From Clostridium_AB sp036639235 (GTDB lineage: Bacteria > Bacillota > Clostridia > Clostridiales > Caloramatoraceae): a stretch of 64,000 nucleotides of DNA. The stretch lies in the NCBI RefSeq assembly GCF_036639235.1, contig NZ_JAVWJB010000004.1:1-64000 (forward strand), written 5' to 3'. A program made the position numbers and the translations under genes. Every line of letters starts with the position of its first letter. Positions within the stretch are counted from its first letter, which is position 1. Below the pieces are notes generated by a model. That model worked only from the letters and a program-made list of their open reading frames with translations, ran no database searches and was not told the origin of the DNA. This document shows positions 25,910-34,100 of this stretch, piece after piece.

Positions 25910-26004
25910 AATATACATACACTGGATAATATTTGGAGAAGTCTTTAAAGTTTATATTTAGTAAGTAAAAACTTTTACTTCTTAAAGTATAGGAGGAATT
26001 TAAA

Positions 26005-27195
26005 ATGGCAAAATCAACATTCGAAAGAAATAAGCCACACGTAAACATTGGAACAATAGGTCACGTTGACCACGGTAAGACAACTCTTACAGCGGCTATT
26101 ACAACAGTACTAGCACAAACTGGAGGAGCTCAAGCTCAAGATTACGGCGCAATTGATAAGGCACCGGAAGAAAGAGAAAGAGGAATCACAATCAACACTG
26201 CACACGTAGAGTACGAAACAGAAACAAGACACTACGCGCACGTTGACTGCCCAGGACACGCTGACTACGTAAAGAACATGATCACAGGAGCTGCACAGAT
26301 GGACGGAGCTATCCTAGTATGTTCAGCAGCAGATGGACCAATGCCTCAAACAAGAGAGCATATCCTACTAGCTAGACAGGTAGGGGTACCATACATCGTA
26401 GTATTCCTAAACAAAGCAGACATGGTAGACGATCCAGAACTAATCGAACTAGTTGACATGGAAATCAGAGAGCTACTAAACGAATACGAGTTCCCAGGAG
26501 ATGATACTCCAATCGTAATCGGATCAGCACTAAAGGCACTTGAAAACCCAACAGATGCAGATGCAGCAGCATGTATCCATGAGCTAATGGCTAAGGTTGA
26601 CGAGTACATCCCAACACCAGAAAGAGCAACAGATATGCCATTCCTAATGCCAGTAGAAGACGTATTCACAATCACTGGTAGAGGAACAGTTGCAACTGGA
26701 AGAGTAGAAAGAGGAATTCTAAAGGTAGGAGACGAAGTTGAAATCGTAGGACTATCAGAAGAAACAAGAAAGGTAGTAGTAACTGGAGTAGAAATGTTCA
26801 GAAAGTTACTAGACCAAGCTCAAGCTGGAGACAACATAGGAGCACTACTAAGAGGAGTAACTAGAGATGACATCGAAAGAGGTCAAGTACTAGCTAAGAC
26901 TGGATCAGTAGTAGCACATAGCAAGTTCGAAGGTCAAGTATACGTTCTTAAGAAGGAAGAAGGAGGAAGACATACTGCATTCTTCAACGGATACAGACCA
27001 CAGTTCTTCTTCAGAACAACAGACGTAACAGGATCAATCGCACTTCCAGACGGAGTAGAAATGTGTATGCCTGGAGACCACATCAATATGAACGTTGAGC
27101 TAATCAACAACATAGCGATGGAAGAAGGTCTAAGATTCGCAATCAGAGAAGGTGGAAGAACAGTAGGAGCTGGTGTTGTATCATCAATCGCTTAA
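26005..27195 (+). CDS. tuf: Elongation factor Tu (copy 1)
   Basis: A 396-residue GTPase that brings aminoacyl-tRNA to the ribosome. G1 GHVDHGKTT, G2 with RGITIN, G3 DCPGHADY, G4 NKADM, then the two beta-barrel domains. It is encoded apart from the str operon, behind tRNA-Thr. It matches the second copy at 42111 base for base, except one synonymous third position in the last codon (GCT here, GCC there). It uses CTA and GTA much more than its neighbours. Confidence 0.98.
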   Translation: MAKSTFERNKPHVNIGTIGHVDHGKTTLTAAITTVLAQTGGAQAQDYGAIDKAPEERERGITINTAHVEYETETRHYAHVDCPGHADYVKNMITGAAQMDGAILVCSAADGPMPQTREHILLARQVGVPYIVVFLNKADMVDDPELIELVDMEIRELLNEYEFPGDDTPIVIGSALKALENPTDADAAACIHELMAKVDEYIPTPERATDMPFLMPVEDVFTITGRGTVATGRVERGILKVGDEVEIVGLSEETRKVVVTGVEMFRKLLDQAQAGDNIGALLRGVTRDDIERGQVLAKTGSVVAHSKFEGQVYVLKKEEGGRHTAFFNGYRPQFFFRTTDVTGSIALPDGVEMCMPGDHINMNVELINNIAMEEGLRFAIREGGRTVGAGVVSSIA

Positions 27196-27254
27196 GTAAT
27201 TCCAAATAACTTTTTAACATAAAATTTGTAAATTTTTCTTATAAAAGATTATTT

Positions 27255-27279
27255 AGGACTGGCTAGCCCAGTCCTTTTT
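27255..27279 (+). terminator. Terminator after tuf1
   Basis: AGGACTGG (27255-27262) pairs with CCAGTCCT (27268-27275), loop CTAGC, then five Ts. Confidence 0.9.
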
Positions 27280-27362
27280 AAAGCTTTAAAGTAAAAATTA
27301 TACACAGAAACCTAATAAAACATGTTGAAATCTGCAGTACTTTAGTATAAAATAGTATAGTA

Positions 27363-27391
27363 TTGACAGTATATATAAATTGTGATAAATT
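27363..27391 (+). promoter_or_regulatory. Promoter of rpmG-secE-nusG
   Basis: TTGACA (27363-27368), a 17-bp spacer and a weaker TAAATT (27386-27391). Confidence 0.6.
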
Positions 27392-27451
27392 GAACTAGAA
27401 CTATGTAAAGATAAGGTGTTTCTAGTTGGCATAAGCTAGGAGGTGTAGAGG

Positions 27452-27601
27452 GTGAGAGTAAAGGTAACACTTGCATGCACAGAGTGTAAGCAAAGAAATT
27501 ACAACACAATGAAGAACAAGAAGAATGACCCTGATAGAATAGAACTTAAGAAATACTGCAAGTTCTGCAAGACACATACTTCTCATAAAGAAACAAAGTA
27601 A
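27452..27601 (+). CDS. rpmG: 50S ribosomal protein L33
   Basis: A short gene read directly: 49 residues, GTG start 7 nt after AGGAGGT. Two CxxC pairs (CTEC near residue 9, CKFC near residue 37) make this the zinc-binding C+ form. It is first in the rpmG-secE-nusG unit, the standard order. Confidence 0.95.
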   Translation: MRVKVTLACTECKQRNYNTMKNKKNDPDRIELKKYCKFCKTHTSHKETK

Positions 27602-27638
27602 TTTGTTTTTTTAATGATTTATTAAGGGTGTGAAGAAG

Positions 27639-27866
27639 ATGGCTGCGGAAGCGAAAGTTAACGGGAAAACAAAAAAAAGTTCCCCATTTACTTTTCTTAA
27701 AGAAGTAAAGTCAGAATTTAAGAAAATTACCTGGGCATCTAAGAAGGACGTACTTAAGTCAACAGGAGTTGTATTATTCATAATAGTACTGTTCACGTTA
27801 GTGGTATGGCTTATGGATGCTGTATTTGGTACAATACTGAATACGATTCTAAATTACTTTGGTTAA
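27639..27866 (+). CDS. secE: Preprotein translocase subunit SecE
   Basis: A 75-residue membrane protein that clamps SecY. It has a charged cytoplasmic N-terminus, an amphipathic FLKEVKSEFKKITWASKKDVLK and one membrane helix (about 43-65). The ATG at 27639 is preferred because AAGGG lies 10 nt upstream; a GTG at 27630 would almost touch it. The stop TAA is followed at once by the nusG Shine-Dalgarno. Confidence 0.93.
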   Translation: MAAEAKVNGKTKKSSPFTFLKEVKSEFKKITWASKKDVLKSTGVVLFIIVLFTLVVWLMDAVFGTILNTILNYFG

Positions 27867-27906
27867 AGGAGGGGGGGACCCTCAATAAAGTAAGGTCCCT
27901 TAAGTT
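27866..27906 (+). promoter_or_regulatory. Hairpin between Shine-Dalgarno and start codon of nusG
   Basis: AAGGAGG (27866-27872) lies 34 nt before the nusG ATG (27907). GGGACC (27875-27880) pairs with GGTCCC (27894-27899), extendable by G-T pairs, around a 14-nt loop. If folded, the effective SD-to-ATG gap is about 7 nt. An in-frame TAA at 27901 excludes an earlier start. The hairpin also hides a weaker AAGG (27892-27895). Confidence 0.65.
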
Positions 27907-28425
27907 ATGGCGGAAAGAGCAAGATGGTATGTGGTTCATACTTATTCTGGTTATGAGAATAAGGTAAAGACCGATCTGGAAAAAACAATTGAAAACAGAG
28001 ATTTACAACATCTTATTTATGACATACAAGTACCTGAAGAGGAAGTAACTGAAGATAACGGCACTAAGGTGAAAGTTGTTAAACGTAAAAAATTTCCAGG
28101 TTATGTTATGATTAAAATGGTAATGACAGATGACTCATGGTATGTAGTTAGAAATACCAGAGGCGCAACTGGGTTCGTAGGTCCTGGTTCAAAACCAATT
28201 CCATTAACTGATGCGGAAGCTGAGTCAATGGGTATTGTTGAACAATACGACAATGTGGACTACGAAGTTGGTGAAAACATAAGAATAATATCAGGAAGTT
28301 TCACAGGCGTTGTAGCCCAAATTGATGAAATCTACCCTGATAAGAGAAAAGTCAAAGTACTGGTTAATATGTTTGGAAGAGAAACACCAGCAGACGTAAA
28401 CTTTAACCAGATAGAAAAAATATAG
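27907..28425 (+). CDS. nusG: Transcription termination/antitermination factor NusG
   Basis: A 172-residue protein with an NGN domain (opening MAERARWYVVHTYSGYENKV) and a C-terminal KOW domain (IISGSFTGVVAQIDEIYPDKRKV). It links RNA polymerase to Rho, ribosomes and pausing sites. The start is certain from conservation and the upstream in-frame stop, although its ribosome binding site is 34 nt away, across a hairpin. Confidence 0.96.
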   Translation: MAERARWYVVHTYSGYENKVKTDLEKTIENRDLQHLIYDIQVPEEEVTEDNGTKVKVVKRKKFPGYVMIKMVMTDDSWYVVRNTRGATGFVGPGSKPIPLTDAEAESMGIVEQYDNVDYEVGENIRIISGSFTGVVAQIDEIYPDKRKVKVLVNMFGRETPADVNFNQIEKI

Positions 28426-28450
28426 CTCACTTTAAGGAGGTGCAAAAGAC

Positions 28451-28876
28451 ATGGCAAAAAAAGTAATAGGAATGATTAAACTACAACTATCAGCAGGGAA
28501 AGCTACTCCAGCACCACCAGTTGGACCAGCACTTGGACAACACGGTGTTAACATTATGGGATTCTGTAAGGAATTCAACGCTAGAACAGCTAACCAAGCA
28601 GGAATGATCATACCAGTTGTTATAACTGTATACCAAGATAGATCATTCAGCTTTATACTTAAGACTCCACCAGCTGCAGTACTACTTAAGAAGGCAGCAG
28701 GAATCGAAAGTGGTTCAGACAACTCACTTAGAAACAAGGTTGCAACTGTTTCAATAGATAAGGTTAGAGAAATTGCTGAACTAAAGATGCCAGACCTAAA
28801 CGCAGGTTCAGTTGAGACAGCTATGAGCATGATCAAGGGAACAGCTAGAAGTATGGGTATCGAAATCGCAGAATAA
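28451..28876 (+). CDS. rplK: 50S ribosomal protein L11
   Basis: 141 residues, the usual length. It forms the GTPase-associated centre with L10/L12 and 23S rRNA. The proline-rich linker helix PAPPVGPALGQHGVNIMGF is intact. AAGGAGGTG precedes the ATG. It pairs with rplA, with only a short gap after nusG. Confidence 0.97.
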   Translation: MAKKVIGMIKLQLSAGKATPAPPVGPALGQHGVNIMGFCKEFNARTANQAGMIIPVVITVYQDRSFSFILKTPPAAVLLKKAAGIESGSDNSLRNKVATVSIDKVREIAELKMPDLNAGSVETAMSMIKGTARSMGIEIAE

Positions 28877-28883
28877 TTGCGAG

Positions 28884-28936
28884 ATGTAGTTTTACTACGT
28901 TTTTAATTAAGTGGGAGGCATTGCCGTTAATACCAC
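28884..28936 (+). promoter_or_regulatory. Hairpin and candidate L1-binding site in the rplK-rplA gap
   Basis: First, a 7-bp stem-loop (28884-28890 with 28894-28900) is followed by Ts, a possible attenuator. Next, GTGG (28911-28914) pairs with CCAC (28933-28936), enclosing GGC/GCC (28917-28925), with the GTGGGAGG and ATACCAC motifs known from the L1 site in 23S rRNA and L1 mRNAs. L1 would repress its own translation here. Confidence 0.6.
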
Positions 28937-28951
28937 GAAGGAGGAAAGAAC

Positions 28952-29650
28952 ATGAAAAGAGGAAAGAATTATCAAGAAAGCGCTAAGCTTATTGACAAAC
29001 ATAATCTTTATTCAACAACTGAAGCTGTTGAACTAGCTCTTCAAACATCAAAGGCTAAATTTGATGAGACTATTGAACTTTCAGTAAGACTTGGAGTAGA
29101 TCCAAGACACGCTGACCAACAAGTAAGAGGTGCGGTAGTACTACCACACGGAACTGGTAAAGAAGTTAAGGTTCTTGTATTTGCTAAGGGCGAAAAAGCT
29201 AAGGAAGCGGAAGCTGCTGGAGCTGAATTCGTAGGAGCAGAGGACCTACTAGATAAGATCCAAAAAGAAAACTGGTTTGGATTCGATATAGTTGTAGCAA
29301 CTCCAGATATGATGGGTGTTGTTGGAAGACTTGGTAAGGTGCTAGGACCTAAGGGACTTATGCCAAACCCTAAGTCAGGAACAGTTACATTTGATGTAGC
29401 TAAGGCTATTTCAGAAATCAAAGCTGGTAAGGTTGAATACAGAGTTGACAAGACAGCTATCGTTCACGTACCATTAGGTAAGAAATCATTTGGTGCTGAG
29501 AAGATAACTGACAACTTTAAGACTCTTATGGAAGCTGTTATCAAGGCTAAGCCATCAGCTGCTAAGGGACAATACGTTAAGAGCGTAGTAATCTCAAGCA
29601 CTATGGGACCTGGAGTTAAGATCAACCCAACTAAGGTACTTGAAGCTTAA
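28952..29650 (+). CDS. rplA: 50S ribosomal protein L1
   Basis: 232 residues, typical. It binds the L1 stalk of 23S rRNA and helps tRNA exit from the E site. GKGLMPNPK-like VLGPKGLMPNPKSGTVT and the C-terminal SSTMGPGVKIN are the signature strands. GAAGGAGG precedes the ATG, close behind the putative autoregulatory site. Confidence 0.97.
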   Translation: MKRGKNYQESAKLIDKHNLYSTTEAVELALQTSKAKFDETIELSVRLGVDPRHADQQVRGAVVLPHGTGKEVKVLVFAKGEKAKEAEAAGAEFVGAEDLLDKIQKENWFGFDIVVATPDMMGVVGRLGKVLGPKGLMPNPKSGTVTFDVAKAISEIKAGKVEYRVDKTAIVHVPLGKKSFGAEKITDNFKTLMEAVIKAKPSAAKGQYVKSVVISSTMGPGVKINPTKVLEA

Positions 29651-29674
29651 TCTACATTTTTTAGTAGAATTATG

Positions 29675-29703
29675 TTGACAAATACCAAGAGGTTTGATAT
29701 TAT
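29675..29703 (+). promoter_or_regulatory. Promoter of the rplJ-rplL transcript
   Basis: TTGACA (29675-29680), a 17-bp spacer and TATTAT (29698-29703). Confidence 0.75.
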
Positions 29704-29710
29704 ACTCTAG

Positions 29711-29860
29711 TAATGAAATTGAATATTTACCGTAGACAGTGGGTGCCGAAAGGCGTAACGGGTAACCAACCTGCCGAGGTTTCAGATAAGAAATTTTCGA
29801 CCTCTCTACGTCTACGGAGAGGTCTTTCATATTTTGAAAGGCTAACAAAATACAAGGAGG
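29711..29860 (+). promoter_or_regulatory. L10 ribosomal protein leader
   Basis: This about 150-nt leader follows a good promoter and precedes rplJ. It holds a bulged stem region (29730-29790) and a strong 8-bp hairpin GACCTCTC/GAGAGGTC (29799-29806 with 29817-29824) followed by TTT. The position and layout match the Firmicute L10 leader, to which the L10-L12 complex binds to shut down its own synthesis. The frame is open upstream of rplJ but has no ribosome binding site. Confidence 0.75.
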
Positions 29861-29868
29861 TGTGTATA

Positions 29869-30372
29869 ATGGGTAGCAACAAAAACTTAGTTATCAAGCA
29901 AGCTAAAGTTAAAGAACTTGTTGAGAAGTTCGAAAAGGCAGAAGCAGCTATACTTACTTCATACAGTGGTATAACTGTTGAGCAAGACACTCAGCTTCGT
30001 AAGAAAATGAGAGAAGCAGGTGTTGAATACAAGGTTATAAAGAACACACTAACATCAAGAGCGGTAAAAGAGTTAGGTTTTGATTTAGATGAATACCTAG
30101 AAGGACCAGTAGCTGTAGCATTCAGCAACGAGGATCCAACAGCTCCAGCAAGAATTCTTGCTGAATTCGCTGAGAAGAACAAGGCTATCGAGCTTAAGGC
30201 TGGTATAGTTCAAGGGAAAATGTTCGACACAGCTAAGGTTGTTGAACTTTCAAAGGTTCCACCAAAGGAAGTTCTTATTGCAAAGCTACTTGGCAGCATG
30301 AAGGCTCCAGTATCAAACTTTGTATACTTAATCAATGCAATCAAAGAAAAGAAAGAAGAAACAAACGCGTAA
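29869..30372 (+). CDS. rplJ: 50S ribosomal protein L10
   Basis: 167 residues, normal for L10, which anchors the L12 dimers. The start is the ATG at 29869, 7-8 nt after AAGGAGGTG. An in-frame ATG at 29713 lies in the structured leader and has no Shine-Dalgarno. The N-terminal rRNA-binding domain has ILTSYSGITVEQ; the C-terminal helix binds L12. Confidence 0.96.
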   Translation: MGSNKNLVIKQAKVKELVEKFEKAEAAILTSYSGITVEQDTQLRKKMREAGVEYKVIKNTLTSRAVKELGFDLDEYLEGPVAVAFSNEDPTAPARILAEFAEKNKAIELKAGIVQGKMFDTAKVVELSKVPPKEVLIAKLLGSMKAPVSNFVYLINAIKEKKEETNA

Positions 30373-30411
30373 TACAAATTGCGGTTTAAATTTTATGGAG
30401 GTGTAATTATT

Positions 30412-30774
30412 ATGACAAGAGAAGATATAATCAAAGCAATCGAAGAAATGTCAGTTCTAGAACTAAATGAACTAGTTAAGGAATGTGAAGAGAAGTTTGG
30501 TGTTAGCGCATCAGCTCCAGTAGTAGTTGGAGGTGCTGTAGCAGGTGCAGCAGCTGAAGAGAAGACTGAGTTTGACGTAGTTCTAACAGCAGCTGGATCA
30601 GAAAAAGTTAAGGTTATCAAGGTAGTTAGAGAGCTAACTGGTCTTGGACTAAAGGAAGCTAAGGAAATAGTTGACGGAGCTCCTAAGACACTTAAGGAAG
30701 GCATCAGCAAGGATGAAGCTGAAGCACTTAAGGCTAAGCTAACTGAAGTTGGAGCAACTGCAGAAGTTAAGTAA
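30412..30774 (+). CDS. rplL: 50S ribosomal protein L7/L12
   Basis: 120 residues. An N-terminal dimerisation helix pair, an alanine/valine-rich hinge (about 38-53) and the C-terminal factor-binding domain (KIKVIKVVRELTGLGLKEAK type). The start is the ATG at 30412, after TGGAGGTG; earlier frame extension lacks support. It is the last gene before a clear terminator. Confidence 0.97.
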   Translation: MTREDIIKAIEEMSVLELNELVKECEEKFGVSASAPVVVGGAVAGAAAEEKTEFDVVLTAAGSEKVKVIKVVRELTGLGLKEAKEIVDGAPKTLKEGISKDEAEALKAKLTEVGATAEVK

Positions 30775-30793
30775 TTAATTGACAGTTAATAAT

Positions 30794-30820
30794 TAGGTGC
30801 TGAATTTTCAGCACCTATTT
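30794..30820 (+). terminator. Terminator after rplL
   Basis: A perfect 10-bp stem (30794-30803 with 30808-30817), a 4-nt loop and a short T run. Confidence 0.85.
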
Positions 30821-30843
30821 TATTGAATACACTATACTAAAAC

Positions 30844-30951
30844 ATACAAGCATAGATAACAATTTTACAAACGGATGTTATATTATACGAAAAAAACAAA
30901 ATGTGATATAGTATAAAACATAACATTCAAAATCGTTATCTATGCTTGTAT
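30844..30951. repeat. Large nested palindrome between rplL and rpoB
   Basis: Perfect 17-bp outer arms (30844-30860 with 30935-30951) enclose two inner stems, ATGTTAT/ATAACAT (30875-30881 with 30920-30926) and TATAC/GTATA (30884-30888 with 30911-30915). The element is 108 bp, and lies after the rplL terminator and before the rpoB promoter. With flanking sequence this non-coding interval (30775-31164) is 390 bp. No gene is seen in it. Confidence 0.8.
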
Positions 30952-31008
30952 TACCTAGTTAAGAAGTATAGATTATTACTTGACATAAAAAACTAGGTAT
31001 GTTAGTAT
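30952..31008 (+). promoter_or_regulatory. rpoB promoter inside a perfect inverted repeat
   Basis: TTGACA (30980-30985), a 17-bp spacer and TAGTAT (31003-31008). A perfect 9-bp inverted repeat TACCTAGTT (30952-30960) and AACTAGGTA (30991-30999) surrounds the -35 box; its right arm fills much of the spacer. The left arm starts exactly where the large palindrome ends. An operator is possible. Confidence 0.7.
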
Positions 31009-31014
31009 ATTAAA

Positions 31015-31164
31015 ATGCTGATAATGGGGGAATTTGTGTTTATTTTCCCCATACGACTTATATATCAAAATAATTTTGTCAAAAATAAAAGATGGCTAAT
31101 TTATTAAAAATTAAGTTTTTAAATGAATTTAGTCATTTAACTTTGCATAAGGGGTGAGATTTTA
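31015..31164 (+). promoter_or_regulatory. Structured 5' leader of rpoB
   Basis: The predicted 150-nt leader contains a 9-bp stem (31024-31032 with 31044-31052, GGGG/CCCC core) and an 8-bp TTAAATGA/TCATTTAA hairpin (31119-31126 with 31133-31140). Neither is followed by a T run. The role is unknown. Confidence 0.5.
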
Positions 31165-34100
31165 ATGGTACATCCTGTTAAGGTTGGCAAGAGAACCAGA
31201 ATGAGTTTCTCAAAAATTAAAGAAGTAATAGATATGCCAAACCTAATCGAGCTACAAATTGACTCTTACAAGTGGTTCCTAGATGAGGGTCTAAGAGAGG
31301 TATTCGATGACGTTAGCCCAATTACAGATTATACAGGTAATCTAGTTCTTGAGTTTATCGATTACAAGCTTGATTATGATAACGTTAAGTACACAGTTGA
31401 AGAGTCTAAGGAAAGAGATGCTAATTACGCAGCTCCACTTAAGGTTAAGGTTAGACTTTACAACAAAGAAACAGGTGAGGTTAAGGATCAAGAAGTCTTT
31501 ATGGGTGATTTCCCATTAATGACTGAACAAGGAACTTTCATTATTAACGGAGCTGAGAGAGTTATAGTAAGCCAGCTAGTTAGATCTCCTGGTGTTTACT
31601 ATTCACAGTCTATTGATAAGTCTGGAAAAAGACTACATTCAGCAACTGTTATACCTAATAGAGGTGCGTGGATTGAGTACGAAACTGACTCAAACGATAT
31701 TGTTTATGTAAGAATAGACAAAACAAGAAAGCTTCCTCTATCAGTATTTGTTAGAGCACTAGGTCTAGGTAGCGATAGTGAGATTGTTCAATTCCTTGGT
31801 GAAACTGAAAGTCTTACTGCAACTATGGAAAAGGATAACACAAAGACACACGAGGAAGGACTAGTTGAAATCTACAAGAGATTAAGACCAGGCGAGCCTC
31901 CAACAGTCGAAAGTGCAACAGCTCTAATAGAGAGTTTATTCTTTGACCCTAAGAGATATGATTTATCAAAGGTTGGTAGATACAAGTTTAATAAGAAACT
32001 TGCGCTTTCAACAAGAATTATGAATCATGTATCAGCAGATACAGTAACTCATCCAGAAACAGGTGAGATATTTATAGAAGCTGGTCAAAAGATTGACAGA
32101 GAAACTGCGCTAGCAATTCAAAACGCAGGTATTAATGCTGTTGATCTAATTGTTGAAGACACAAGAGTAAAAGCAGTAGGTAACAATTTTGTAGATATAC
32201 ATAAGATTGGACTACCTTATGATTTAACTGACCTTAATATTAAGGAAATGGTACATTATCCAACTCTTAAGGCAATACTAAGTGAGGTTAGCGAAGAAGC
32301 AGAAGTTAAGACTGCTATCAAAGAAAAGCTAAGCGAACTTATACCAAAGTATATTGTTAAGGATGATATATTAGCTACTATTAGTTACGAATTCACATTA
32401 TCATATGGAATTGGTTATGTAGATGATATTGACCATCTTGGAAATAGAAGACTAAGATCTGTTGGAGAGCTTCTACAAAACCAATTTAGAATTGGTCTTT
32501 CAAGAATGGAGAGAGTAGTTAAGGAAAGAATGACTATTCACGATCTTGATGTTGTAACTCCACAGGCATTAATAAATATTAGACCAGTTGTTGCGTCAAT
32601 TAAAGAGTTCTTTGGTAGCTCACAGCTATCACAGTTCATGGACCAAACTAACCCGCTTTCAGAACTAACTCATAAGAGAAGACTTTCAGCCCTAGGGCCT
32701 GGAGGACTTTCAAGAGAGAGAGCTGGATTCGAAGTTAGAGACGTTCACCACTCACACTATGGTAGAATGTGTCCTATAGAGACGCCAGAAGGGCCGAATA
32801 TCGGTCTTATTAACTCACTTGCAACTTACGCTAAGGTTAATCAATATGGATTTATTGAAGCTCCTTATAGAGTAGTTGATAAGAAGAGAGGAATTGTTAC
32901 AGAGAAGGTTGAGTACTTTACTGCAGACGAAGAAGATCACTTTGTAGTAGCTCAGGTTAATGAGCCACTTAATGAAGATGGTACATTCGTTGACAAGAGA
33001 GTTACTGTAAGAGCTAAGAAGGATATACTAGTTGTATCTCCTAATGAAGTTGACCTTATGGACGTATCACCAAGACAGCTAGTTTCAGTTGCAACGGCAA
33101 TGATACCGTTCCTTGAAAATGACGACGCGAACCGTGCACTAATGGGTTCTAACATGCAGCGTCAGGCAGTTCCACTAATCAAGCCAGCAGCACCTATAGT
33201 TGGTACTGGTATTGAGCATCGTGCAGCTAAGGACTCAGGGGTTATTCCTCTAGCTAAGGCAGACGGTACAGTAATAAAGGTTACAGGAGATAACATCCAA
33301 ATCAGAAGAGATGAGGATGGTAAGATAGATTCATATAGACTAATCAAGTTTAAGAGATCTAACCAAGGTACTTGTATCAACCAAAGACCAATCGTTACTG
33401 AAGGCGATCAGGTTAAGAAGGGTGATATAATTGCGGATGGTCCATCAATTGACCTTGGTGAAATAGCTCTTGGTAAGAACATTCTTATGGGATTCATGAC
33501 ATGGGAAGGTTATAACTACGAGGACGCTATTCTAATTTCAGAAAACCTAGTTATGAATGATGTATTTACTTCAATCCATATTGAAGAATATGAGTGTGAG
33601 GCTAGAGATACTAAGCTAGGGCCTGAAGAAATAACAAGAGATATTCCAAACATTGGAGAAGATGCTCTTAAGGATCTTACTGATAGAGGTATCATTAGAA
33701 TTGGTGCTGAAGTTAGATCAGGAGATATTCTAGTTGGTAAGGTTACTCCTAAGGGAGAAACTGAGCTTACTGCTGAAGAAAGACTATTACGTGCTATTTT
33801 CGGTGAGAAGGCTAGAGAAGTTAGAGATACATCACTAAGAGCACCTCATGGTGAGGCTGGAATTATAGTTGATGTTAAGGTATTTAATAGAGAAAAGGGC
33901 GATGAACTTCCACCAGGAGTTAATGAACTTGTAAGAGTATACATTGCTCAAAAGAGAAAGATTTCAGTTGGAGATAAGATGGCTGGTCGTCACGGTAATA
34001 AGGGGGTTATCTCAAGGGTATTACCTGCAGAAGATATGCCATTTATGCCAGACGGTAGACCGCTTGAAATAGTTCTTAACCCACTAGGGGTTCCATCACG

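Noticed and set aside
29713..29868. In-frame N-terminal extension of L10 starting inside the leader
   Set aside because: The ATG at 29713 has no ribosome binding site, the sequence is unlike any L10, and the true start has AAGGAGGTG. The open frame is a chance property of the leader.
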